DNA from: Heloderma charlesbogerti
Taxonomy: Eukaryota; Chordata; Lepidosauria; Squamata; Helodermatidae
DNA: 64,000 nt
Direction of reading: 5' to 3'
Assembly (NCBI GenBank): GCA_026122225.1
Contig: JANEZZ010002887.1
Location: forward strand, 186,001-250,000
The notes under the pieces were generated by a model. The model worked only from the letters and a program-made list of their open reading frames with translations. It was not told the DNA's origin and did not search any database. Both the position numbers and the translations under genes were made by a program. Shown here piece after piece: positions 25,501 through 38,167 of this stretch. Each line of letters begins with the position of its first letter. Position 1 is the first letter of the stretch.

Positions 25501-28500
25501 TCAGGCGCCCCCCCCAAATCAGCCCGAGCTGAATCGGGCCCACCTTGGAAGCCCCGAAGCAGCTTCCAAGTTGGATCAGTGGTTCCACGCACGGCCCTGT
25601 TTTCAACAACTCTGCTAGAAGTGCATGTGTAGTGTTTGTTGTTCTTAAATCCACAGTATAACTTTTGGAGAGGTTCTTTTTCCAAAATAATGTTTGTAAC
25701 CCAGACAACATTTATTATTGGTCAGATTAAAAATACCATAAACCAATAAATAAAGTTTGGCGGGAAATTCCCTCCCCCCCCCAAATTGGAAAAAAAATGG
25801 GGAATTATTTTCTAAAAACATTAAAAAAAAAAAGCCATTGAAGGGTTTTGCCAAAATTATGGAAACCATGATATGAAACTTTCAAGCTCAGGAGGGTTTT
25901 TTTTGTCTCCCTTTCCCCCATGATACTGAATGTTGCTTTGTTGGGCCCTTCTAGAACCTTCAGCCTGAGGAAGAAGCGGGTGACAAGCTGCGCCCTTCAT
26001 TTCTAGACCTGGTGAGAACTCCACAGATAAGGAAACATACGCTCATCTTAATGTACACTTGGTAAGAAATTTTCATTTAAAAAAACCCTTCCAAAGAAAG
26101 TGATTTCCCCCCAAATCAATGAATCTCCACAGTCATGTTCCATCCCGTCCTACATATGCAGCTCAGAGGGAATCCCTGCAGGACTCAATGGAGCTCTTCC
26201 AACTCCCTTTCCACAGCGCAACCTGCCTGGCCATTACTGTCAAGGAGAGGCCCACGTACCCTTTCCGTCCACCCATCCTGCAGTGCCACTCCTCCTTGGG
26301 GCTGCAAACACAGGGGACTAGGCTCCAGTTATGCTTCATCTTTACTTTTAAGCTGTCCTCCATGTTTGTAACTTGACCGGAAGTAAGAGTGGGCTTTCTG
26401 AATGATTTATTTATTTATTTGAGTCATTAGCCGCCCATCTGGCCAGCTACCCAGCCACTCTAGGAGGCATACAATACAAACAACAACACAAAATACAACA
26501 AATTTACATAATCAACTGAACAAAACAACATTGCTCTAAAAACGTGTAACCCACCCCAAATGCCCACCTGAACAGCCAGGTTTTCAGAGCCCGGCAGAAG
26601 CTCATCAAAGAGTGGCCATGGCAGAGGTCACTAGCGAGGGAATTCCATAGAATGGGGGCAACCACAGAAAAGGCCCTCTCCCTGGTCCTCACCAGCCTAG
26701 CTGTCCTGGCTGATGGGACAGACAGAAGGCCTACCGAGGCTGATCTCGTTGAACAGCATCTTTGGTGTTGTTGGAGGCTCTCCTTAAGATAGACTGGGCC
26801 GGAACCATATAGGGTTTTAAAGGTCAATGCCAACACCTTGAATTGGGCCTGGAAAACAACTGGTAACCAGTGCGACTCCTTCAGCACCAGAGTGATGTGG
26901 TCTTGCCAACAGCTGCCTTTAATCAGCTGGGCTGCCGCGTTCTGCACCAGCTGCAACCTCCGAACTGCCTTCAAGGGTAACCCCACATAGAGCACATTAC
27001 AGTAGTCTAGGCGAAAGGAGACCAGGGCATGAACTACTGATGGGTAGGGATGTACAAATCCCCTTACCTGGGGTCCGCAGGTTGGGGAGGCGATCCGTTC
27101 CTCTCCCCCGGAATCCTCACTGGCCGGCTCTGTTCCGCAAATGATACGGCCACCATTGCCATGCCATATCGCTGTGGATGAGAAACAGGAAGTGATCCGG
27201 ATGCAAATGGCATCCACCACGCCATTTGCGTCCCTGTTTCTTCTTGCAATAGGCTATGCGTCTGTATTTATGTAGCTATTTACGTAGCCTATCACATGAA
27301 AAAATGTCCCTGTTTTTTCACACGATAGGCTACATAAATAGCTACGTAAATACAGACATGTAGCCTATCGCAAGAAGAAACAGGGACACAAATGGCATGG
27401 CAGACGCCATTTGCATCCGGATCACTTCCTGTTTCTCATACGCAGCGATATGGACAGCAGTGGCGGCCGTATCGCTTGCAGAATGGAGCTGCCAGCAAGG
27501 AGGATTCGGCTCTGCGACAATGCAGCGGGAGGCGGAGGTGAGTGGAAATGTTCCGCCACGGACTGCGGAGGCCAAATTCCCTGGAATTCATTGGAGTCCA
27601 TGGCGGAATTCTCCTCCATCCCTACGTGATTGGAGCAGATGGTTAGGGAGATAGGGGCGCAGCCACCGTCTCAGATGGAGTTGGTACAGCACCACCCAGC
27701 TCACGGCTGACACCTGAGCCTCCATGGACAGCTGGGAGACTAAAATGACTCCCAGACTGTGGACCTGGCCCTTCAGGGGCAGCCACACCCCATTGAACAC
27801 AGGTCAACATCCTCCAACCTCCCCTTGTCTCCCACCAAAAGTACTTCGGTTTTGTCAGGGTTCAGTTTCAACTTAGTCCTTTCCAGCCAGCCACTCACCA
27901 ATTCCAGACATTTGGACAGGGTTTCTACAGCCAACCTTGGCAAGGATTTAAATGAGAGGTAGAGTTGTGTGTCATCCGCATCTTGGTGACGCTGCACCCC
28001 AAACCTCCTGATGATAGTCCCCAGCGGCTTCACATAGATGTTAAATAACATCAGGGAGAGAATAGAACCCTGTGGCACCCTGCAAGTGAGCAGCCAAGGG
28101 TCTGGTGTCTTCTCCCCCAGAACTACCCTCTGGTACCTGCCAGAGAGGAAGGAACAGAACCACCATAATACAGTGTCCCCTATGCCCAACCCCTCCAGGT
28201 GGTCCAGGAGTATACTGTGGTCGATGGTATCAAAAGCCGCTGAGAGATCGAGGAGAACAAGGAAGGAGCATTCGCTCTTATGCAGAACTCTCCCCATATC
28301 ATCCACAAAGGCTACCAAGGCCATTTCTGTCCTGTGCCCAGGCCTGAAGCCCAATTGAAATTAGGGATGTATGAAACACCTCCCTGGCTCCGCACCGGGC
28401 AATCTGTGGTGGGGGGGAGGCATTCTGTCCCTCCCCCCAGAATCCTTGACGGGGGGGGGAGGCGATCTGGTCCTCCCCCCCGGAATCCTGCCCAGCCGGC

Positions 28501-31500
28501 TACACTCCGCGGCCAAGCTGCAGAGCCGCCGACCGGCTCCGGCCACCCGCAGCCGGACATCCGGCTGATGGGCAGCCCTGCAGGGACACAAATGGCGGCT
28601 GTCGTAGCTGCCGCTATTTGCGTCCCTGTATTGAGCCGTCATAGGCTATGTAAATATTTACGTAGCCTATCACGGCAGGGGGAAAAACCCCAGCATATGC
28701 AAATGGCGGTAGCCACCGCCATTTGCGTATGCCGGGGTTTTTCCCCCCTGCTGTGATAGGCTACATAAATACTTACGTAGCCTATCATGGCAGGGGGGAA
28801 AAAACCCAGCGTACGCAAATGGCGGTAACCGCTGCCATTTGCGTACGCTGGGTCCCCCCCCCCCCCGCTGTGATATACTATGTAAATACTTACGTAGCCT
28901 ACCACAGCCTCCACAGGGAAGCAAATGGCATCCCTGTGTTAGCCGTGATAGACTACGTAAGTATTTACGTAGCCTATCACGGCTATGAAGAGGAGGAAGC
29001 GAATGGCGGCCGCAGGACGGCCGCCATTCGCAAAGCAGCGTGGACGGGAGCAGGTAAGTGCTCTGTTTTGTGTGCCTTTTGTGGGTTGGGGGCGGCAGGG
29101 ACTTCGTCCCGCGCGCCTTTCGTGGGTTGGGGGGGCAGGGGCTTCGTTCCACAATGGATTTCGGGGGGCTGAATGCACTGGCATTCAGCCTCACCGAGAT
29201 CCGTCATGGAATTCTCTGACATCCCTAATTGAAATGGATCCAGATAATCAGCTTCTTCCAAGGTGCCTGCAACTGCAAAGCCACCACCCACTCAATCACC
29301 TTGCCCCAAAACAGCAGATTCAAGACTGGGCGAAAGTTGAAAGTTGTTCAAGTCTTGGGGATCCAAGGAGGACTTTTTAACAGTGGTCTTATCACCGCCT
29401 CCTTGAGGGCTGATGGCATCACTCCCTCCTCGAGGGAGGCATTCACCACCGCCTTGATCCCCTCCCTGAGTCTCTCCGTGCAGCTCATAATGAGCCAAGA
29501 TGGGCAAGGACCGAGGAAGCAGGAGGTTGGCCTTAACGATGAAAGCACCTTGTCCACTTCCTTAGGAGGAAGAAGCTGGAACCGATCCCACACAACTGGT
29601 CTGCCACTGGCCACCCCTTGTTCGCTACCTGCATCCACAGTGCATGGAATAGCACTCCTGATCCAGTCGATTTTGGCCACAAAGTGTTTTGCAAACTCAT
29701 CACAGGAGGCCTTAGAATGCTCCATTGGTTCCGGAACAACTGGACCAACCAGGTTCTGGGCCACTTGGAACAGCCTCCTGGGACTGCACTCTGCAGATGT
29801 GATACAGGCAGCATATAAATTATTTTTTGCTGATCTTATTGCCACTTGGTAGGCTGAAGCTACAGCTCTAAACCGTGCCCGATTGTCTTCGGAGTGAGAT
29901 TTCCGCCACCGGCGCTCTAGCTGTCTCAACTCCTGCTTCAGAGCTTGCAACCATGGAGTGAACCATGGTGCAGCCTGAGCTCGGTTCAGGGGGAGAGGGC
30001 GTCTCAGAGCCACCTGGTCTAATGCCCCGGTGATTGCAGCATTCCAGCCAACCAGCAGGGTCTTGACCAAGCAGCCATTTGCATCCTCCAAAGAATCCCC
30101 AAGCGCAGTCAGGAATCCATTTGGATCCATAAGATGCCTGGGGCGAACCATCTTAATGGGTCCTCCACCCCTGTGGAGGGGTTGTGGAACCAAGAAGTCC
30201 AACCTCACCAGTAAATGATCTAACCATGACAAGGGGGTGGTGGATATACCCCCGATTTCCAGATCACTCCCCACCTGTGCAGAAACAAACACAAGGTCTA
30301 ATCCATGATCGGCTACATGGGTGGGCCCAGTTGGAATAGGGTGCCGCTCCCAGGAAGTCATGGTCTCCGTGAAGTCCCGAGGCACTCCCACAAGGGTGGC
30401 CTCCGAATGTACATTGAAGCCCCCCAACACGAACAAGTTAGGGGACTGCACACACACACCAGAGACCACCTCAAGCACCTTGGCCTGGGAGTCTGTCATG
30501 CAGCAGGGTGGGCAGTACACAAGCAGAATCCCCAGACTGCCCTTTGGGCCCAACCTCCAGTACATGCAGTCAGCAACCCTGGTCTCCTGGAGAGGGAGAC
30601 TGGTGAGGACCAAGGATACCAATGTAGAAGGTCTTGAGAAAGAAACTGAGTTCTTTTGGCCTCTATCCTCCTCCTCCTCCTCACTTTGGGATGATTTTAT
30701 AATGAAAAATGGGTAATAAATGTCATAAATAAAATAATACGTTCTTTGTCTAGGTTCACAAGCTCTGTACTGTATCAGGGCCTCATCATGCACATGGGCA
30801 TTGCTGGCGGCAACATTTATCTGGACTTTTTTTACTCTGCTCTTGTTGAATTTCCAGCTGCCATCATACTCATGCTCACAGTTGACCGCATAGGCCGTCG
30901 CTACCCCTGGGCTGCAGGAAATCTGACAGCAGGAATCGCCTGCCTCGTTACAGCCCTAGTCCCCAAAGGTGAGTTCTTTACTGAGTTGCCCTCTCTGTAT
31001 AATCTATTTATGGGGGCTGGTACTTCCTTTTTTTTTCACAGTACTTTTTCTGCCTTTCTCCCTTCTGGGAGACTAATATACAGGGAGTTTATCTCTTCTT
31101 CCATAGGGGGGATATCAGCTTGAGGGGGGAAATGACTGGCAGGGACAGGGATAAGCACCCCCTTTTGCACCCACCCTTCCTTAGCTTCTGATTGGAGCTG
31201 TATAGAAACAGGAAAACCCAGCCACTGGAATATGCCTGTGCGTTCACAATTGACGCCCCACTGTGTGTATTTTGCACTAAGCCGTCTGTGCCAAATAGAA
31301 AAAGTAAAGTGTGACTTCACCCTGAGGCATAGGATTGTGTGTATGTTTTCTTCATTCCTGTATGTGCAGTGCTTGGATGATGATGAAGAAAACCCCCTAT
31401 GGCGGCAGTTCTTGATGCAGATGTCAAGAACATGGGCTACACCAGGAGTGGGCAAACCTTTTGGGGTTGGGGGAATGCAGTGGCTCCTGCAAACCCCTTT

Positions 31501-34500
31501 GGGGGCTAGGGCTACACAAGTGGGAGGGGTTTGTGGATGGGGCCATGACACATAGACCCATGCCCTTACACAGGATCACTATACCATAATGGCATCTCTT
31601 TATCTTGCAATACATAGGGCAACTGTATTTCTGTGCAATTTGTGGTGTATGTGTGTGTGTGTATGTGTTGTAATATACAGTATATCTATTAGACCAGTTT
31701 TGCAGAGAAAGAACAGGAACCAGGAAAACATTCAGCTGTGAATACTATTCAATGTCTTTTCAGATCTCTATTGGCTTAAAATGACTGCTGCTTGCTTAGG
31801 CAGGATGGGCATCACAATGTGCTATGAAATGGTCTGCTTAGTCAATGCAGAACTGTACCCGACGTTCCTCAGGTGAGTGAACTATCTTCAGATACTTGAG
31901 GATGTAATGGCATCCCTTGCCAAAGTGCCAGTGGCCATTCAGACACAGAGCTCCTTCTTATGCCATATGACCTTTTTCATTAGGGGCACAATCCTATGCA
32001 TGTTTAGACAGAGAAAAGGCCTACAACTCCCAGCATGCATAGGATTGTGCCCTTAGTGGTGTTATTTATCATAGGCTAGTGAAAGGCTTGTTAAAATATT
32101 TTCATTTAGTATCTCATCTTGCCATTGAAACATGCTCAAGGCAGCTTATACTTCTGACATTGAAAAGCACTCAGTAAAGACTGAAATAAAACTATACTTT
32201 TAAAAAATATATATTTTATTTATTTAAAAATATTTATAGGCTATTTCAGGTCAGGAGCCCCGCCCATGTGGCATACAACAATAAAATGCATATAACAACA
32301 TTCATAATTTTAAAAACTGTTTCGGTAATACAAGCAGCAGAAGTTCCACAGAACAACCAGGTTCAGCAAAAGACAGAGCCCATAACACCATTGCAGCTAT
32401 ACCTCAGTCTGGTCAAACATAATCAGCGGAAGACCAGAGGAAAGGTATAAGGCTTCAGGATCTTCTTAAAAGTCTGCCATGATGGGGCCTTACGGACTCC
32501 TGATGGCAACTTATTCCGAAGGTGTGGGGCTACTGCGGAAAAGGCCCTCCCCTATGTATTTACCCACTGAACAGCCCTCACAGGTGGGCAAGTGGGGAGG
32601 TCCCCTGTTGCTGATCTTAAAGTGTAGGCAGGCTGATAAGGGTGAAGGTGATCCTTTAAGTAATTTGGTCCCAAATAATTTAAGGCAACCCCAAGAAAAA
32701 AAGGGAAACAATCAGGAGCTAACAGGGAATACCAGTTAAATCCTGCAAACATTCTCATAAAGAGCCAAGTTTACACATGGATGGAGGTTTGGGGCAGTAG
32801 TGTAATTAGGTGGGGTGATAGGAGCATCTGCCTCGGGCACAACTGGGCATCAACCGTTACGTAAAACATTATCACATCAAATTACTATGATCCTTTATTT
32901 TCATTACAGACTTAATTAGTACATTTATAGATAAAAAGGCAGATATTGGCTTGCTCGGAGGCTTGGCAGGCTAACTACCTGATACATAAAAATGCATGAC
33001 TGAGCCCCGGCTTGCATATTACAAAAGTGGCTGCTGGAGGAGGAGGATTTGTGTGGAAAAGCAGCTGGGGGAGGGGTTGCTTAACCCTTTCCCCATCTGC
33101 CATTTTTCCATCCCAAATTGCTCCACACAGGGTTCAGTATGCGTGTTTCCCCATTCGGAGTGGAGAAATGGTGAGCACTGAAAGGCTATTTTTTGCTTGC
33201 TTGCTCTTTTGCACAGCAGCTACTGAGCAGGAGCAGTAAGAACCACCCCAGATTGATCACCCACTCTCCACAGTGGTCAATCCAGGGGTAACTCCTGTTA
33301 TTCTTTTAAACATCTTTACTTGTTAGAAATGATGACCTCAAAATCTGTTTGGATTTATGCGGCAATCATTTGGTTTGGTAAGGGGAGGAGAGGCGTAGAA
33401 ATAGCTTGCTGTGGCACTGGTTTGGGGGAGGAGCTCAAGGCCTTTCCCTTCCTGTTATCCTGACTTCTGCCCTGCCCCTCCTTTGTTTCAGCCCCTCCCC
33501 CTAACTCGAAACCCTGGCCTCTCATTCCTGTCATATCTCCCACCCCAAAGGACCCAGGCCAATCTCACATCTCCCCCCACAGCCCCCATGCCCCTTCACC
33601 TTTCCAGACTCTTTCCTCCTCTCCTCTCCCTCCTTCCCCTACCTGGAACCCATACCCAGCTCACCACCTACAGCTCAGCAGTAGTGTAAGCAGCAGTAGT
33701 GGTAGCACTTTCTCAGCAGTAGTGTAAGCAGCTAGTGGGAGCTGCTTACACTACAGCTGAGTGCACTGCTTACACTTCAGCTAGTGGGAGCTAAGCAGCC
33801 AACAAGAGGGAAAAGCTGGCTCTGTAGCCAAAATGAAAGAACACACTGGAAAAAACGGCCGGCATTTAAAAGGCTGAAATCTGCTTTCGACCTTTCAGTA
33901 GTACAACGTCGCATGAAATGTTTCAGAATCCTTGTATACAGTGCTGGCGTCAGGCTTTTGAGCGCCTTTGGACAAGACACCCACAATGGGCCCCCTCCCT
34001 CAGTGAGTCTGCCTTCTCCGCAGCGCTGTCACCAGGTACTGTTGCTCTCCATCCTCTTTCTCATCACTGCCATCACTTGACAGGCAGAGAACCAGGGAGC
34101 AAGTAGGCAGTGGCGTCCACTGCCCCTCCGTCTCACCACCGTTGTTGTCTGGCCAGAGTGAGAGGCAGGTGAACAAGCAGGTTGCAGTGGTGAAGAGGAG
34201 AAGCAACTCCAGGAGGCTCTCATCTGTGGGCCCATGCTGGGGTGGGGGCCCTTGGATGGTGCCCGACCATGCCTAGTCTTGATGCCAGCCCTGCTTGTAC
34301 AATCTGCTGTTATTAAAGATGATAATCATCCTTTTTTTTTTTTTTTAAAGGAATCTGGGGGTCCTTGTCTGCTCTTCCATGTGTGATATTGGTGGGATCA
34401 TAACACCATTCATTGTCTACAGACTGGCAGATATCTGGCATGAGCTTCCACTTGTTGTCTTTGGTAAGAACCTGATTGCGTTCTTTTCTTTTAGGTTATA

Positions 34501-37500
34501 TGAGGGTAGAAAATTCACGCTAGGGGCATCTCTACAGCAGCCTAAAATCCTGCATTTAAACCAGGGCTTCCGGCTTCCGTTTTAGATGCAGGATCACGAC
34601 GACTCCCTTTTTCACATGCTTCCTTTCCCCCCTCCCCCTCCCGCTGCCCGTACCTGAGTCTTCCATTATCTTTCATTGCTCTCACTCCTCTTCTTGCTGC
34701 TTTTACTGTTTTCACGGAGGAAACTGAAGCGGAACACAACGGGGTAATTTGATAGCTCATCATCTGTAATCGATTTAAAAACAGAACAAAGGGCATTTAG
34801 TGCAGGAGGGTCACAGCAGGGTCACAGCGGCATGTAAAGAGCCCGTCAACTTCCACGAAGGAGCAATCTCAATCACAGGATAAAAGCTCCCTGTGAAGGA
34901 GCCCTCGGGCTCTGTGTGGAAGGAACTGCAGCTGTAAGTATACCTAATGGTGAAGAGGCTCAAATAGAAGCTGACTATGCACCAGTAGATTGCTCCTCCA
35001 GAAGAGGGCAGGCTTTCTCAACACGGTGCCCCTCCAGATGATTTGGACTACAACTACCATCAGCCCCAACCAGCATGGCCAATGGCTAGGAATACTGGTG
35101 GTTGTCATCCAAAACATCTGGAGGGCACTAGGTAGGGCAAGGCTTTTATAGGGGAATATCCAGACTTAATGACCCAAATCCTGTGTATAGTTTGAACAGA
35201 ATAGTCTGTGCTTGCTGATTTGATATCAGGGCTTGGATTTATTTTCCACAGTAGATTCTTGGCAGGACATTACAGCCTCATTTATTTGGATCTCTCCTGG
35301 CTTAAAAAAAGCTTGGACCTCCAATCTTAAAAAAAATAAAACACCCTAAATCCCACTGTCAGAAAAATCCATATTCTGCTGTTCTGCTAAACAACTCCGT
35401 TTCAAATACTCATGTAACGTTACTCTTGGTGCAAAATATGGGGATTGTTTCCATTTTATTTGCACAGATATGAACCATTTAGAATGATACAGAGGAAGGG
35501 GGCTGGAGTTGCATATTGCATAGCGCCACAAGTGTGCTGAGGGGCAGGATTGCAGTGCCAGGAGCTGTGAGAAGGGTCAGGGAATGATGCAGAGAGAAAA
35601 TGTCTCAGTTTCCTGGGCCCCATCTACATGAGCTTTTTACTCCGGGGCGGCTGCGAGTTGAGGTTCCTCAGGACATATGACGCAGTCTCCACTTCGCAGC
35701 AATCCGTGGTTTTCTCCCAGAAAATGCAGATTTCCGAGGAGGCGTTTTGCTGCGATTTTTATGGTTTGCTGCGGGTTTCCCCATGGTTGTGAGCCGTCTG
35801 TCCCTTCCCTGAACTGGCCTCACATTTTCCAGTGGGCGTGTTGTAGGCATGTGTAGTGCTTGTGTCACTCTGTGACACCCCTTTACTCCGCCCATCCCTT
35901 TGCAGCCGCGCAGTCACAGAGGCACAGAGAGGCATTTTCTTTTATCAAACGTTTGCACATTTTTGCGGCTTCGTATGTTTGCAATGGTTGCTTTCGGACT
36001 CAGTGCCCAAGGGCCAGGGGGGTCTTGGGGGAGGACCAACTTCACTCCAGCCTCCATTTCTGAGCGATGGGTAGGCATGTATCACTCACACAAACCATCG
36101 CAAGAGTCTCAGGCTGGGTTACTGCCAGCTGATGGCGTGGAAATGAAGGAGCACAGAACACCCACTTTTTACCTAAGAAGGGACAGAAAGACACAACCGA
36201 ACCCATAACATACAAAACAGTCACTGCAGTGTCGCACCCCCATGCTCACGGGGCTTCACAGCTGCGCATTAAAGTATATTGGCAAAAAAATAGGGCACGG
36301 TGGAGTCTGTTAGGGGAGCGCTCAGTAAGTTGCGAGTGTATACCACCAGAAGCTAATTCGAAGCTTCAGTGATGGTTGTTATGGGGTTGGTGGTGAAAGC
36401 GGTGCCATGTAGATGGGGCCTTGTAGTCTGTCAGGATGACCAGGCTTGGAGCCAGTACCTGGCATCTTAGGATTGCTGCTGCTGGGGCCCCAGTGGCCCC
36501 CGTCCCAGGCAGCTGGGTTTGTGAGACTCTTCCATATTAATTTCCCCAATGCCCCTGTGCCCTTAGGCACTCTGAGGCATTGTGGGAAATAAAAATGCCA
36601 GCTCCCAGCCACTGCTGCAACTGCCACGTAACCTTGAGTGGGCTCATTAGTATAATGGGGGCCAACCATAGGGCATTTTGCCGAGGGCCCCCCTCAAACC
36701 TGGAGCCTGAAAATGTGAAGAACTTTCAAATATGGGAGTAGACATCCTTAGAATTCTGAAAACACCATACAATTCAGTGTGAGAAACTCAGATTCCAAGA
36801 TCTCTGAATACATGAATGCACAGTTCTAGGACCCAGTCTCTCTCTGCTTGGTCATATCCTTTTGCAATGTTCAGTAATTCTTCATTTCATCTGAATTTTT
36901 AGTGATACATAAAGGATACATTTTGTTTCTGTTTTACTGTTGCGGATTCCTAGAAACTACAGTTCATTTTCCACTCCAAGGAGGACTCTGGAGAAAAATT
37001 AGGTCATTGAGAAATGTTCTGTTGGGGAGGGGAGTAGAACCCACATCTACAAGCGCTGTCATTTCCTTTATCACATTTCAAGTATGCATTTTCGACATGA
37101 TTAACGCATTTCTGAAGTGTATCAGTATCACTTAATATAATTTTTAATATATAGATATAACATGACATGACTCACTTCATAACATGGCTTCACTTGACCT
37201 TATGTTTGTGCTGTGTGCTTGAAGCTGCAATTGGCCTCATCGATGGTGGCTTGGTTCTGCTGTTACCTGAAACGAAAGGAAAAACTTTACCTGAGACTAT
37301 TGAGGATGCTGAAAATATGCACAGGTATGGACCTGTATAACACACCCTACAGCAGGGGTGTTGAACCTCAGGCCTGTGGGCCAAATCTGACCTTCCAATC
37401 TGGCTGTCCACACCCCTTCCCCCACCTGCCTGTAGTTTGGTGGTTTTCTGACTTCTGTGCAGTCCCCCCACCCCACCCCCTGCCATTCTAAAAGGTGGAA

Positions 37501-38127
37501 ATGCCTCTCCTAAGGCTTAGTTACTGGCAGTAAGGGCTTCAAGCTAAAATATGCGGCTATTTTTGGCCCCAGCCCTTTTTCCTTTTACCCTGCACCTATT
37601 GCATTCAGCCCCACCCACCTGAGAACTTCTCCAAAATTGAATTGAGCCCCCTTGCTGAAAGATGTTCAACACCTATGCCCTACAGAGAAAGGCATTATCA
37701 GCAAACAATATCATCTTACAGTATCAATGGACAGAACTGAGCAGGGGGTTGGACTCGATGGTCTTATAGACCCCTTCCAAACCTTCTATTCTATGATTCT
37801 ATGAACTTATATACTAAACATATGCCAAATATTTCCTCCCTGCCCAGCCTCCAAATTTCATGGGACCATTCATCCCCCATGAAAAGGGGGGGGATATTTG
37901 GAGACTTCTGGGTGGGGAAACTTCAAGAATGGAGTGGTGGTCTTGCCATTAAATACAAGGTAGCTGAGGTGTATGTCGTGTCCCCCCCCCCTGTTTACAT
38001 ACACACACAAAACCTTTGCTACCACTTCAAATGGGGGCTTGGCTGCTCTTAAAATGTCCCTGCTACACTACATAGCACCACACCTAGGAGTGTTCTGTAC
38101 CAGGAAGGTGACCAGGTGACTAAGAGA

Positions 38128-38167
<40 letters not shown>

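Larger units (their letters stand above)
26403..30660 (-). mobile_element. Long CR1/L2-type LINE, antisense, split by two hAT-like insertions
   Basis: The minus strand encodes endonuclease ([49 protein letters not shown]), then reverse transcriptase ([73 protein letters not shown]), then a GGGCGGCTAATGACTC(AAAT)n tail. The endonuclease GDFN reads GGFN, so a catalytic-region aspartate is lost; YADD reads DADD. The same family as 5110-7695, with longer 5' sequence. Fragments: 29236-30660, 27634-28361 and 26403-27044. It fills most of SLC22A2 intron 6. Confidence 0.9.

Noticed and set aside
24966..25685. 239-residue minus-strand open frame
   Set aside because: Pro/Leu/Ala/Gly-rich, runs past the border of the hAT-like element, and has no known motif; a product of high GC content.
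28630..29031. Repeat-spacer pattern resembling a CRISPR array
   Set aside because: The units are palindromes of two alternating types with no constant repeat-spacer lengths, inside a transposon with an 8-bp duplication, in a vertebrate genome.
29348..30793. 481-residue frame as a single gene
   Set aside because: It is LINE endonuclease/reverse transcriptase. The first ~40 residues are antisense read-through of SLC22A2 exon 7 and the intron.
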